64,000 bases of DNA. Origin: Stenocarpella maydis (lineage: Eukaryota > Ascomycota > Sordariomycetes > Diaporthales > Diaporthaceae). The notes beneath the pieces are model-generated. The model searched no databases. It was given only the letters and a program-made list of their open reading frames with translations, and was not told where the DNA came from. Location: NCBI GenBank assembly GCA_002270565.1, contig NQMI01000120.1, positions 1 to 64,000 of the forward strand, read 5' to 3'. Every line of letters starts with the position of its first letter. The first letter of the stretch is position 1. Shown in pieces: positions 33,152-44,390 of the stretch. Both the position numbers and the translations under genes were made by a program.

Positions 33152-34999
33152 TCAGTTGTCAACCCTATTCAGAATAGCCACACCCTCGACATGTCCCGTC
33201 TGGGGGAAGAAGTCGAACCCCCTCAGGCTCTCAATCTCATACCTCGTCTTCCCCTGCCCGGCGGCGGCCCCGCCAGCCTCGACCTCGCCCCTCATGAACC
33301 CCGCGACCTCCCCCCTGACGAGCACGCCGACGTCCCTCGCCTGCGTGTGCACGTTGCAGCTCACGTAGACGACCCTCCTGGGCGCGAAGCCCAGCAGCTG
33401 CCGCAGGAAGCTCTCGTCGCACCCCCTGCGCGGCGGGTCCAGGACGACGGCCGTCTCGTCCGGGTCGAACTGCGACACGGAGCCGAACAGCCGCGGCGCG
33501 TCGGCCGCGATAAAGGTCGCCTGCCTGCCCTCCGCGAGCCCGTTGAGCGCGGCGTTGCGCCGCGCGTAGGCGATGGACTTCTCGGCGATGTCGATGCCGA
33601 TGCTGCCGCCGGGGAAGAGGGTCGAGAGGGTTATGGTGAAGAGGCCCGAGCCCGAGTAGGCGTCTATGAGGTACCTGATGGGCTTCGCGTCTTTGTTACT
33701 GTCGCCGGTGCTGGCTGGCGGGGGAGGGAGGATGTGCTGGCGTATGTGGTCCGTAAAGGGCTGGAGGATGGAGTTGTTGTTCTGGAAGAAGTCGCCCGCG
33801 CGGTTGGTGAATGTGAAGTCGCCGACGTACTCGGTGGACGCGGCGTTGTTGTCCGTGATGCACGTCTTGACGTCCGTGTGGCGCTCCCCCTCCACGACCA
33901 CCGCGCCCTCGGGGAGCGGGTCGGGCAGCGCCTCGCCCCTGGGCACGCGGGTCGTGTTCTCGCGCAGCAGGATGGTCGCGCCGCGCTCGTACCGGGCAAA
34001 CTCGGCCCTCATGCGCGCGCGCTCCCGCGCCATGCCGCGGCGCACGGCGTCCGTCCCGATGGGGCAGTCCTCGATGTCGAGCACGCGGCGCGGCCCGCCC
34101 TTGAGCATGAAGCCGATGTCGGGCACCTCCTGCAGCGCCCTCTTCTCCTTGGGGGCCCCGCCGCGCCGCCTGCCCTGGAAGCCCGGCGGGCCGTCAAAGT
34201 GCGGCGTCAGCTTGGTGCGGTAGCCGTACTGCAGCGGGCTGGCGAAGGTGTCCTGCACGGGGGGCACCAGCTCGGGCGGGAGGTCCGAGAAGTTGCGGAA
34301 GGCCCGCTCCACGATGGTCTTCTTGTGCGCCAGCTGGTCCGCGTAGCCCATCATCTGGAACTGGCACCCGCCGCACCGCGTGAAGTACTTGCACTGGATC
34401 CTGGAGTCGTCGCGGAGCGGCGAGGGCTTGACCACCGACATGAAGTCTGCAACGGAGTAGCCGTCCTCGGGGAGGTGGCGGTACACCTTCGCCTTGACCG
34501 TGTCGCCTGGTATTGCGAAGGGCACGACGTAGATCCGTTTTGAGCCCGCCTGCCTCGCGAGGCCGTCGCCCGTGGAGGAGAGCTTGAGGACCTCGACCTC
34601 GATCTCGCTTCCCTGCGTCGGGAGCGTCTCAGGTTGGGCCTCAGTGTCGCCAGCAGCGCCGTCTTCGGCTGATTTCGTCTCCTCAATCAAGGCTTTGATG
34701 TCTAGCGCCAGGACTTCCTCGTGTGAGCCCTCCTTGGCGGGCTTCTGCTTCTTGGGGATTTTCTTTTTCGAGCTTACCCCCGATCCCCTTTGGCCGTCAT
34801 GGCCCCCTTTGAACGGCCGCTTGCCATTTATCTGGTGGCGAGCCTCTGTCTTGACTGCTGGCTCAGCGCCGGGTTCTGTGACGGGCGACGCCATCCTGCG
34901 CTGTTGCTGTGTGAAGTTGGGCCAGGGCGTGGATGGCTTTCCCCCCCTGTATGCAGCTGATGCGAAGGTCCTGGCAAATTGGGCTGAGATGAGGCGCAT
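33152..34999 (-). CDS. TRM2: tRNA (uracil-5-)-methyltransferase TRM2 (615 aa)
   Basis: I chose the ATG at 34999; the frame is open further upstream but has no ATG there. The first 35 residues (MRLISAQFARTFASAAYRGG...) are basic, lack acids and resemble a mitochondrial presequence; a second in-frame Met (residue 36, MASPVTEP) could start a cytosolic form. A basic linker leads to a TRAM-like beta domain (IEVEVLKLSSTGDGLARQAG), the CKYFTRCGGCQFQ cysteine cluster of the RumA/TrmA family, and the SAM-dependent fold: LIDAYSGSGLFTITLS, SIGIDIAEKSI, TAVVLDPPRRGCDESF and the catalytic-loop VVYVSCNVHTQARD. The end reads GFDFFPQTGHVEGVAILNRV. The enzyme makes m5U54 in the T-loop of tRNA. Length is normal. 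Confidence 0.93.
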   Translation of the reverse strand: MRLISAQFARTFASAAYRGGKPSTPWPNFTQQQRRMASPVTEPGAEPAVKTEARHQINGKRPFKGGHDGQRGSGVSSKKKIPKKQKPAKEGSHEEVLALDIKALIEETKSAEDGAAGDTEAQPETLPTQGSEIEVEVLKLSSTGDGLARQAGSKRIYVVPFAIPGDTVKAKVYRHLPEDGYSVADFMSVVKPSPLRDDSRIQCKYFTRCGGCQFQMMGYADQLAHKKTIVERAFRNFSDLPPELVPPVQDTFASPLQYGYRTKLTPHFDGPPGFQGRRRGGAPKEKRALQEVPDIGFMLKGGPRRVLDIEDCPIGTDAVRRGMARERARMRAEFARYERGATILLRENTTRVPRGEALPDPLPEGAVVVEGERHTDVKTCITDNNAASTEYVGDFTFTNRAGDFFQNNNSILQPFTDHIRQHILPPPPASTGDSNKDAKPIRYLIDAYSGSGLFTITLSTLFPGGSIGIDIAEKSIAYARRNAALNGLAEGRQATFIAADAPRLFGSVSQFDPDETAVVLDPPRRGCDESFLRQLLGFAPRRVVYVSCNVHTQARDVGVLVRGEVAGFMRGEVEAGGAAAGQGKTRYEIESLRGFDFFPQTGHVEGVAILNRVDN

Positions 35000-35472
35000 C
35001 GAGGACACGTATGAGACGGTTCCGAAGCTCGACAGGGAATTACATGACCAAAAGTGAGATATTCATGGGGATGCGCGCACTCGAGACAGAGGACAGGTGA
35101 GAATGAATTGATATTCGAAATTGTTTTCAGCGGCTGCATGATTGGCTGTCTTGCCTGCTACCTGATCGGGTTAGCACACGGCGGGTCTGACCAAGCAGGA
35201 TCCGACAGGCCGTTATCCGGTTATGTAATCACGGCTCCGTCTCCCGTGAGCACGCCGGTCTCGTGCCGGCTCCCGTCATCCTCCTTGTCCACCTTCTTCT
35301 TTTTGCTGTAGACTGAATGATTTGTTCTCTTCTCTCACTATATATCCTATCTCACCGGTGGCATCTTCGTTCCTTTTTATTGTCTGTCAGCGGTTATTAG
35401 GCGTTATCTTAGTCTCCTCCGTCCTCCGTCCCCTATCTCTCTGCGGTTCAGACCGCTAATAAGGTGATAGGC
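35000..35472. promoter_or_regulatory. Divergent promoter region of TRM2 and GGT
   Basis: 473 bp between the starts, pyrimidine-rich toward GGT, with CACTATATATCC at about 35337 as a possible TATA element for GGT. Confidence 0.4.
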
Positions 35473-37373
35473 ATGAGTGAGGCTCTCCCCCATCTCGCCT
35501 TTCCACCCAGCTGGCCGTGTACGGTGGTGTAGTAGCTAACCAGGTCGCAGAGAGTTTAAAAAATCAGCTGCTCTCAACAGTAGGCCTCTACTATGCAGCA
35601 ACAGCTTCACCCCTGCCCTTCGGGAACAGTCCCTCCCAGGCTCCCCTACAGGCTCCCCTCCACGGTTCTCGTGGCGCAGTTGCGAGTGAAAGCAGGTTGT
35701 GTTCAGAAATCGGTGTGGAACTCCTGGCAAGGGGCGTATGTATCCCTCATGTTTCCCAAGAACTGCCACCCGCTCACACTTTGTAGGGCAACGCTGCGGA
35801 TGCCTTGGTGGCCACCAACCTCTGTGTCGGCGTGATGGGCATGTACCACTCCGGCATAGGAGGTGGGGGATTCGCACTCGTTCGTGATTCCAATGGGAAG
35901 TATGAGACGATAGACTACCGAGAAACTGCGCCGGCCGCCGCCTATGAGGACATGTACCAGGGGAACCTCGAGGGCGCCGCCTGGGGCGGCTTGTCCGTGG
36001 CCGTCCCGGGTGAGCTGAGAGGCCTCGAGTATCTGCATAAGAAATACGGCAAATTACCATGGTCGTATCTATGCATGCCTGCAGTGTATTATGCACGTCA
36101 TGGGTTTAACGTGACTGAGGACTTGGTGCGGTATATGAACAACGCCATCACTGGTCCCAGGGGTAACTTCTTGGTTGGAGACCCCGTGTGGGCTGAGGAC
36201 TTCGCACCAAACGGGACTCTTCTCCAGCTTGGGGACAGAATAACGAGGAAGCGATATGCAGAGTAAGCCTCACGCCGCTCGCGGTGCTAACAATGTTGCT
36301 CACACGGTCACAGCACGCTAGAGAAGATCGGCCGGCATGGGGTCGACTACTTCTACAAGGGCGAGCTCGCAGAGGAGATGGTCAAGGTAACCCAGGAGAA
36401 CAATGGGACGCTCACGCTGGACGACCTCGGGTCGTACAAGGCCTTGTCCAAGAGGCCCGTCAGCATGGACTTCCGCGGCTTCAAGCTCTACTCGACCGGC
36501 GCCCCCAGCTCCGGCGCGGTGACGCTCAGCACCCTCAAGACGATGGAGCAGTACCCGGCCGAGGACCTCGCCGACACGAACCTGACCACCCACCGCCTCC
36601 TCGAGGCCATGCGCTTCGCCTACGGCGCCCGCCTGGAGCTCGGCGACCCGGACTACCTCCCGGACGTCGAGGGCCTCGAGGACACGCTCCTCAGCGAGGA
36701 GAACGCCCGGGCTGTCCGCGCGCGCATAAACGACAGCAGCACGCTCCCGCTGGGCGAGTACGACCCGCGCGGCGAGTACCTCCCCGAGAGCCACGGCACG
36801 TCGCACATCGTGGCGGCCGACAGCAGCGGGCTGACCATCTCGTCCACGACGACGGTGAACCTCCTCTTTGGCGCGCAGATCATGACCCCGCGCAGCGGCA
36901 TAATCCTCAACGACGAGATGGCCGACTTCAGCACGCCGGGCGCCCGCAACGTCTTCGGGTTCGCGCCGTCCCCGGCCAACTTCATCCGCCCGGGCAAGCG
37001 GTGCATGAGCTCCATCACGCCCGTCATCGCCGAGTTCCCCAACGGCACCGTGTTCTTCGCGACCGGCGCGGCGGGGGGCAGCAGGATCATCTCGTCGACG
37101 ACGCTGACGGCGTGGCACCTGCTCGAGCACGGCATGGACATGAGGCAGGCGGTGGCGGAGCCGCGGTTCCACGACCAGCTCATCCCGAACCGCGCCGAGT
37201 TTGAGTGGACTTACGATAATGGCACGGTGGGCGCCATGGTCGAGAAGGGGCACAACAGCACGTGGGTCCGCCTCGGAGTGAGTGCCGTGCAGGGGATACA
37301 GAGGTTGTGGGACGGTGCGTTTCTCGGTGTGGGCGAGCCACGACAGAAGAACAGTGGCGGCCTGTCTGTCTAG
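35473..37373 (+). CDS. Gamma-glutamyltranspeptidase (about 578 aa; 5' end tentative)
   Basis: Exons: 35473-35518 (tentative), 35581-35735, 35787-36262, 36314-37373. The three 3' exons are secure. They give GAVASESRLCSEIGVELLAR, GGNAADALVATNLCVGV, GMYHSGIGGGGFALVRD and, in the small subunit, ESHGTSHIVAADSSGLTISS, whose HGTSH Thr is the autoprocessing and catalytic nucleophile. MTPRSGIILNDEMADFS and the oxyanion and substrate-binding glycines (ATGAAGGSRIISSTT) follow. The enzyme cleaves glutathione and transfers the gamma-glutamyl group; such proteins are secreted or vacuolar. The frame upstream of exon 2 has no ATG, so a 46-nt first exon with a 62-bp intron is proposed. It does not give a convincing signal peptide, and another first exon is possible. 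Confidence 0.88.
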
Positions 37374-37950
37374 ATTCTGTGTATCGTTGGGTATAGCATC
37401 GCGGGGGGTGGTTGGTATAGGCCCCGTTTGAAAGCCGTGTGTGTTATCACATAAACCCGGACAGGACGCGCCTGTTGGACGAGGGAAGATAAGGGGGTGG
37501 GGAGAGGGAACGCGTCGAGAAAGCACAGAATCACGAACCCACGCGACATTTCCGCCTCGAAACCTCGGTCTTGGCGCGTCTCGGTCTCCATGCCCGAGTC
37601 TTATTGGGCTGGGGGTGTGGGTGCCTATGGCAACAGCAGTCTGCCTTGCCAGCACTCATACAGGGGCCCTGGTCCGTCATCACGACGGCGGCGCGCACGC
37701 GTCAGCGAGCGCAGGACTAATGTTGGTCCTTTTGCTTTCTCTAGAGTCTTCTTACTTCGTCTGGCCTGCGCTTTCTACATCCAATCTTGCTCTTCTTGTT
37801 TCGCTGCGCGGCGAGGACCTGTGCTAACCGTGGACTTCTGGGTGATTGGTCCATCTGATACCGACTTTGTATAGCGACCTAACCGGGTCCTCTTGCCTTG
37901 CATCGCCTGCGTGACCGCGTCTTGCCTCATCCGCGACCCAGCCCCAGGCC
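37374..37950. other. Intergenic region between GGT and the second HET gene
   Basis: Non-coding by eye; it should contain the HET-gene promoter. Confidence 0.45.
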
Positions 37951-39894
37951 ATGTCGTTTTCGGATGTGGCAGAGGCGCCGGAAAGCGTCCGCGACCTTGA
38001 CATTTCTCTGACACCGATGCAGCCTTGTGTCTCCACTCCGAGGAACGCGACAGGCCGGTGCCTCGGAGCCTTGAATGATTTTGACCCAGTGCGACAAAGA
38101 CCTGATCACCAGTGTCGCGTCCTAGGAAACCTTGCGGCGGCACCCACGTCATGTGGTGACCTAGGCGACGACCCAAACTTCGAGGCCATCGCGGCTGAAG
38201 CTCCACGGGCGCTATTCGACCGCTCTCGCTCCATGCAGGCGTTCGCAAACAAAGTTCCCGCCGGATCGTGGCGCTCCATAAGTCTCAACTACATGTTAGA
38301 GGAGCAGGAAGGGGCTCCCTTGCCGGCACTGACACGCTTCAACTTGGGTTCCAGATTTGTGCGGCATCTGCTTTGCGACATCGATAAAAAGTTGGACCAG
38401 GTGTGGGGTTCCGGGTCCAGGAGAACACTGCCCCGGCTCACAGTCATCAACTGCTCCTCGGGAAGGGTTGAGCCTGCAGAACCGGGCTGTGAATATGTAG
38501 CTCTGAGCTACGTCTGGGGCTCTAGATCGAGCTGCGCCGAGCATCAGAACTTCGAGCACGAGTTGCTCGGGCGCCATCTGCCCCGGACAGTCCGAGACGC
38601 CATGAACGTCGTCCGGGTGCTCGGCAGGAAGTATCTGTGGGTCGACCGGTACTGCATCAACGGCACCGAGCCTGGAACAAAGCACTACATGGTTAGCAAT
38701 ATGGACGCTGTTTACGAGGCAGCCTACTTGACCATCATTGCGGCGTCCGGGAACCACGGCAACCACGGCCTTCCGAGTGTGTCCGGAGGATGCCGGGAGT
38801 TGGAAGAGGGCGACCTCCCGCCGTGGGATGGCATCGTGTGTAACAAGATCCCTGACGTGATGCTCAGCCAGATAAAGTCGTCCGCCTGGTCGGCACGTGG
38901 CTGGACATACCAGGAAGGTCTCCTATCCCGACGGCGCCTGATCTTTACAGACGACTTTGTCGCTGTCCACTATAGAGAACTTGAAGAAGACCGTATCAGG
39001 GTAAACCACGGAATATTCGCACACATTAACGAGTACTCCAGGCGCAACCTGACATACCGTTCTGACTTGTTGAACGCCTTCCTCGGGGTGCTCCGGGCGT
39101 ACGAGAGGTTGCAACCCCCAGCAAGACACGTCTGGGGCGTTCCTTTCCTGCTAGGATCACATGGGAACATAAAGCAGCCAGGCTATGGTCTTCTTTGGCG
39201 ATCTGCAAAGAGAGAGTGCTCCCTGCAACGCATCCCAGGGTTTCCATCCTGGACCTGGGCTGGTTGGAGTGGCTGGTCTACACATCATACCGCGACCGAG
39301 CCCCTCGTGCTACCCTTGGACCAACTCGGGCCACCCTTGGACCAACTCGGGCCCTACGACTGGCTCGTAGCCAGCGCCCACCCGCGGGTAGAGACCCAAT
39401 TTTGGGGTCCAAGCGACATATCCCTATACTTCAAGTTTGGGGAGCAGCTTGCAGAGGTTTCTGATCATTTTCGTACAGATGGACCGCCATCTGGAAACCG
39501 GGAGGAGCCGGCACCGATCCTCTACATGAGTGCATGGTCAACGACTGTGACAGCCTTTCTCTCGCCGGATCTGGAGGTATATCTTCCTGGCCAAGATATG
39601 GGGGGTGCGGCTGTCTCCCTGGACCAGACCGTAGAGTGGATGTACAAAGGTGAGCCAATGACATATGGACACTGGGCTTGCCAATGGACCGCCGTTGTCA
39701 TTTGTTGGGTCGCCACCAAGCACCACGCCAGGTCCCTACAGACGCAGAGCCTCTTGCTGGAGCGGGCAGAAGGGGAGACCTTCCGCAGGGTCGGGGTCCT
39801 GGAGACTGGCTGGCACAAGTCGGACCCTGACGAGGACGGGCGCATGTCTTCCGCGGGCCGGACCTTTGTTCGGAAGCGCTTTGCCATTGTATAG
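37951..39894 (+). CDS. HET-domain protein, intact (647 aa)
   Basis: A single-exon ORF from the ATG at 37951. After a variable N-terminal 180 residues the HET blocks appear in order: EYVALSYVWGS (181-191), KYLWVDRYCIN (227-237), MDAVYEAAYLTIIAASG (251-267) and SSAWSARGWTYQEGLLSRRR (310-329). The C-terminal half contains PSWTWAGWSGW and ends with a beta-rich region common in this subfamily. An exact 21-bp tandem duplication at 39312-39353 encodes two copies of a heptad around LDQLGPP. HET proteins mediate vegetative incompatibility or related cell-death responses; a partner is not evident here. The HET gene at 24.4 kb is a different, divergent family member, so this is not a recent local duplicate. 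Confidence 0.85.
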   Translation: MSFSDVAEAPESVRDLDISLTPMQPCVSTPRNATGRCLGALNDFDPVRQRPDHQCRVLGNLAAAPTSCGDLGDDPNFEAIAAEAPRALFDRSRSMQAFANKVPAGSWRSISLNYMLEEQEGAPLPALTRFNLGSRFVRHLLCDIDKKLDQVWGSGSRRTLPRLTVINCSSGRVEPAEPGCEYVALSYVWGSRSSCAEHQNFEHELLGRHLPRTVRDAMNVVRVLGRKYLWVDRYCINGTEPGTKHYMVSNMDAVYEAAYLTIIAASGNHGNHGLPSVSGGCRELEEGDLPPWDGIVCNKIPDVMLSQIKSSAWSARGWTYQEGLLSRRRLIFTDDFVAVHYRELEEDRIRVNHGIFAHINEYSRRNLTYRSDLLNAFLGVLRAYERLQPPARHVWGVPFLLGSHGNIKQPGYGLLWRSAKRECSLQRIPGFPSWTWAGWSGWSTHHTATEPLVLPLDQLGPPLDQLGPYDWLVASAHPRVETQFWGPSDISLYFKFGEQLAEVSDHFRTDGPPSGNREEPAPILYMSAWSTTVTAFLSPDLEVYLPGQDMGGAAVSLDQTVEWMYKGEPMTYGHWACQWTAVVICWVATKHHARSLQTQSLLLERAEGETFRRVGVLETGWHKSDPDEDGRMSSAGRTFVRKRFAIV

Positions 39895-40903
39895 CAGACT
39901 GGGACACTGGGCGCGGGGTCCTCAGGGACAGAAAGCTGAAGACTGCAGGAAGAAGCAGCCGGGACTGAACCATACGGAAGAATGGACAAGGTAGACACAG
40001 GGTGGGAAATGGCATTGGGCATACACGCGCAAAATTGTCAAAAAGATAGATCGGGATATCTCAAAATGCCACGATTGGATCCTTCACCACTGCGACACCA
40101 ACCATGTACTTGTGATGAGTGGATAAATGCCCTTTTGTGGGCTCCAAACAAACGACAAGTTTGAACAGTGAAAAGGCTAGCTACGTGGGTGTGTAGGCGG
40201 AGGCAAACAGGACATGTTCACTGATTTTGCGGAATCCCTGGAGTGCCGGGAATACAGGCAAAGAACATAACCACGAGAAGGTGCGAGATACTCTGCCGCC
40301 TGCAGTTTATCGAAGACGGACTACGTGCATTTTAATCTATTCTAGGAGGGGGGGATGAAATAAAACCCGAAAATGTCATTTATCAGCAGGGGGCTTGAAT
40401 GGTAGATTTCATGATATGCAGATCACAGGTGACGATCAGGCCGTGACATACACAACAAGCCATGATAGGACTCTGCAGGCACCGATCCGACGCAATGCAA
40501 ACTTAAGAATAAGAAACGCAAGGGGACAAGGCATGGGTTAAGGTGTCATTGCATCGGGGCCGTGTTACATACTGCCAACAATTTGGCAAGCCTGGTGTTC
40601 GTAACGAGAACGACCGTACATCCCTTGGTATCCGGATCACCGCGCACACCGCTCGCTCAGGAAAGGGCCAGAAGCCACGCAAACCTCACATGTAATCGCT
40701 GCGACAGGCCATAGGAGCCGAAAAAGAAAAAAAATACCAACTTCTCCCAGGCCAGGATTCACCCCCAAAAGAAAGAAGAAACCACGCAACTCATCAAGCA
40801 ATCTCCTGTACCATCCTAAATTTTAAAACGAAGCACCAAACACGCTCACTCACCCAAGATAAATGCATCATCACACAGCCCTACAGCCAAAGTTTACGCC
40901 ATT
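39895..40903. other. Convergent 3' spacer between HET gene and UCS gene
   Basis: About 1 kb without coding features; it holds the two 3' ends and A-rich stretches near 40720. Confidence 0.5.
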
Positions 40904-43097
40904 TTAATTCTCCTCCATAATCAGCTTTAAGGCCTGCACAGCCAGGTCCAACACTTCCGGCCTCCTCGTCCGGCGCGCACACTCGCGCAGGACGTCAACC
41001 CCTCCCTCCTCGCGGACCTTGGCCCTCGCGCGCACACCGACGTCTCCCTCAGTCGTGACGAGGGTATACACGATGAACACGCCGCGGTGGCGGATATCCT
41101 CGGATGACTCATCGGCACACAAGCCAAGGATATTGCGGACCCCGCGCTCACGCGCCAGCAGTGCGGAGACGACCTCCTCGACGCCGGCAAGAGTGGCCAG
41201 CGCCCCGCCGGCCCCGCTGCGCGTGCCCTCATCCTCGGCATCCGCCAGTGCGAGGAGGATGTGTAACCTGTCGCGGGCTTTGGCGGTCCCGTCAGCGTAC
41301 ATCGCGATCGCCTCTACACACTGCACCAGGTTGCACACGAGCTCCACGGCCGCCTTGGTCACCAGCGGGTTGGTCGACAGCAGTTGTTCCTCGAGGTCCG
41401 GCCATGCCTGGCGCACGATGGCCGCGCGCGTGTCGTCGTCCGTGGATGCCAGGTTGGTCAGGGCCATGAGGGATTCGAAGGTCGGGAGGAGGTCTCGGGT
41501 CTCGGCATCCTGGTCCGGGGCGATGATGGATACTAGCGGTCGGATGGCTGCGCTCTGTGGGGTGGGCCGTGTCCCGCCAAAGACTAGGGCCGGGTTGGTG
41601 GAGATGAGGATGCGGGCGAGGGCCTGGGCGGCCATGCGTTTGGGCTGGGCCTCGGAGGAGGGGAGAGCGTTCCAGGCTGCGATGAGAAGGCGGACGGCGC
41701 CTTGCTGAGCGAGCTGGCCGCGGATGCTATGGATCATTGAGATGGAGTTGATGATCGTGATGATGAGGGAAAGTGAGGCTACGGAGCCGTTCTTGCTGTG
41801 TGTTACCAGGACGGGCGTGACGCCTGCTTCGAAAACTGCCTTACACCGCGCTGTGACGTGTTCGCTATCGTTCAGAGGATCATCTGCAATCTTGCCTGCG
41901 GCATTGGCATATGCCTTGAGCTGGTCCATCTTCTTCTCCTCTTCTGACTTGGTGGGTTGGAACCGAGTGAGGTTGACCAGTATGGTCAGGGCTCCGTAGG
42001 TCAGCGGCGACTTTGGCTGCGCAATCTCGAGGGTCATGACGAGCTGCTTGAGAAATTCCTTGTTCTTGGAGAGGTCCTCCTTCACGTTTGAGCGTAACGA
42101 CGCATATGCCAGGCCCTCGATGGAGTTGTTCCGCGAGTGCTCCGGGTCCTTGACCAGCATGTTGGTAAACATGCCGGACAGCTCCTCGATGGTGGTGCTC
42201 GCCTGCTGGACCCGCCCCGGGTCTCCGCCCTTGCCGTCCGGTGGGTGGACGGGTTGCATTGCCTGGATGTCCAACTGTCAGTTAGACGCCCAGCTCCTCG
42301 GGCTCGTCGGTGATGGCGGGAGGGTATCGCATTTAGGCGGGGTCTCTAACCCTTAACTTGGCAAGTATAACAGCTGCCAGGTGCTGGACGTTTTCCGAGT
42401 GTCTACGCATAGAGATGGATCCCTCCTCACCCTGTGAGCTGTAGGCGCCGCGGACGTACATGGATTTGACAGCCTCGTCAGGGTCCTGGTCGACGATCTC
42501 CTCCAGCCACTCGACGCAGTATTTCTGGACGGCCTCCCGGCACTGCTGGTTCATGCAGGCAGCGTTCAGCATCTCCAGACAAGCCGTCTCAACCTTGCGG
42601 CTCTTCCACTTCCTGCGCATCAGTGGGCCCAGGCTGGGCAAGAAGCCCTCGCTCAGGAACAGCTCGGTGATGAGGTCGGGGATGATGGGGAAGATGGAGG
42701 CGGCGACACAGAATGCAACGATGTAGTCGTCGTAGGTGCCCCGCTTGACACGGGTCTGGAAGAAGTCGCGCAGCCTCTTGGAGCCCTCGGCGCCGGAGGC
42801 CTTGAGGTAGGCGGCCGCGGTGAGGGTGGCATGGCCGCGGACGATGTCGGGCTGGCGCAAATCGAGGTAGCCTAGGATCGTGTCGAAGCAGTCGGGGTCG
42901 ATGACGTCGCATATCGAGTTTTCCTTCCTTGCGGCCTCGAGATCTTCGTGCAGTAGCTTCGTGAGCGAGTCCAGGTCCTTGACGGTGTCGCTGTCCTCCT
43001 GGCCGCCCTCCATCAACTTGGCGAACAGCAGCAGCGTCTGGTCCTCCCTGCTAAGCTTGGACAGGTCCTGCTTGGCATACTCGTTGACTGTCTCCAT
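40904..43097 (-). CDS. UCS-domain myosin chaperone (UNC-45/She4/Cro1 type, 701 aa)
   Basis: Two exons, 43097-42351 and 42262-40904, join as AKLR-AMQPVHPP across an 88-bp intron (GTTAGA...CTAAC...CCAG) with intact phase. The protein is an all-helical armadillo-like solenoid. LREDQTLLL-like N-terminal helices come first, then blocks such as PPSLGPLMRRKWKSR-type helices, GALTILVNLTRFQP, RMAAQALARILISTNPALVF, ESLMALTNLASTDDDTRAAI and AGGALATLAGVEEVVSALL, typical of UCS proteins. There is no N-terminal TPR domain, as in other fungi. UCS proteins fold and stabilise myosin motor domains; She4 and Podospora Cro1 act in actin organisation and cell polarity. Length is near that of Cro1. The assignment rests on overall pattern. 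It diverges from TFB4. Confidence 0.82.
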
Positions 43098-44390
43098 CCT
43101 GAGGTCGGTGGGGCGGAAGGAGGTTGGGGAGTGTTCGATTCGGCCCCGGTTGGTTTGGGCCCCTTCGTCTCGGTAGAGTGACTATGATGGACCTATTGGG
43201 TCAGGTCGGGTCAGGTCTGGCTGGGTTGCAGTTTGGTTGGGAGAAGACAGGCGAAGGCAAAAGAAGCGTTGAGGAGACAAGGACCCCGCGCCAGGAGTTG
43301 GCGCTACAGCTCGATAGAGCTGATGTATGCAGGCTAGACTGATTAACCGGCTGACTGGCCGACGGATCGACCAGTACACTAGGTAGGATGGGTGTAACGT
43401 ACAGTACGGGATGCGCAAGTTGTAGGTGGGCTGCTTCTTTTTCTGGAGTCGCGCAGAAGGCCGTCGGGGATCTTGGCTCGGGTTTCACGAGAGTCGCTTC
43501 ATGGGCAGATGGGCCAAGAGGGCCCGCAAAAAATCAGTCGTCCGGTGGTGCTGACGCGTACGAGAAGTGTCGAGGGAGAACCAGAGCCGAGCTGGGTGCA
43601 GGCTGGTGGCAGAGCTTCAACTACCTGGGGCCCAGGAGTGGTCTGTCTGGTCGCACATGGGCATCCATTGACGTGGTCGTGGATAATGAATTGAGTCTGC
43701 TGGCGGCCGACGTGCCCCTCCTTCCGGGACAAAAAGATGGAGATGGGCGACAGGGCAGTTTCGTCACAAGTACCGTTAGGTACCGCACCCTGCCCTGCCT
43801 GACCCATGCCACACCGTAAACCCCTCCGCATCATTCCTCGTGCCGGAGGGGCAGTACATGCCGGTACGGACGGACGCACACTGCAACCGAGTACGGAGCA
43901 CCCTGATCCCTCCTCACCTTTCTTTGCTCCCTGATCTTGTGTTGATAGCAGGCGACAAGGTATCAACGTGCCCAACCCAGCTTATTAGCTGCAGGTCTCA
44001 TCTGATCTGGCCTTGCTTGCGATTCGGCTCCTGCCGCTGCGGCTGCAGCAGGACGACCTTGTCACGTCAGATTATATCTCCGTACTTGTTAAGTACTTAG
44101 ACATGCAGGCGTACACTACAGTAGTACCCGGTAGCTAGAGCTCAACCCTGGGCGCGGAATCCGATCCGTGAGAGCTGCATCTGCCAACCTTCAACGTCCA
44201 TCCTCGACGTGCCTACATTACCAGACTGCAGGCTACCACTACCACCACTGCTGCCACCACCGCAGATACGCACACCCGGCGACGCCCACACCGTCCACGT
44301 GAGCCTGGAGAGGCTGCACTCAACTCAGCTCGACTCAGCAGGAGCCCAGTCGAGAGCGTCCGGGCCGCAAGCCCACGGCCCATATTCATC
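43098..44390. promoter_or_regulatory. Divergent upstream region of the UCS gene and TFB4
   Basis: About 1.3 kb between the starts. A 143-codon ORF at 43388-43819 has no features and is not called. No core element is convincing. Confidence 0.35.

Noticed and set aside
33137..34543. 468-codon plus-strand ORF
   Set aside because: Antisense shadow of TRM2 with no domain content.
36318..37655. 445-codon minus-strand ORF, and the 306-codon plus-strand ORF at 36284-37204
   Set aside because: Both overlap the gamma-glutamyltranspeptidase exon in other frames; Arg/His-rich shadow composition.
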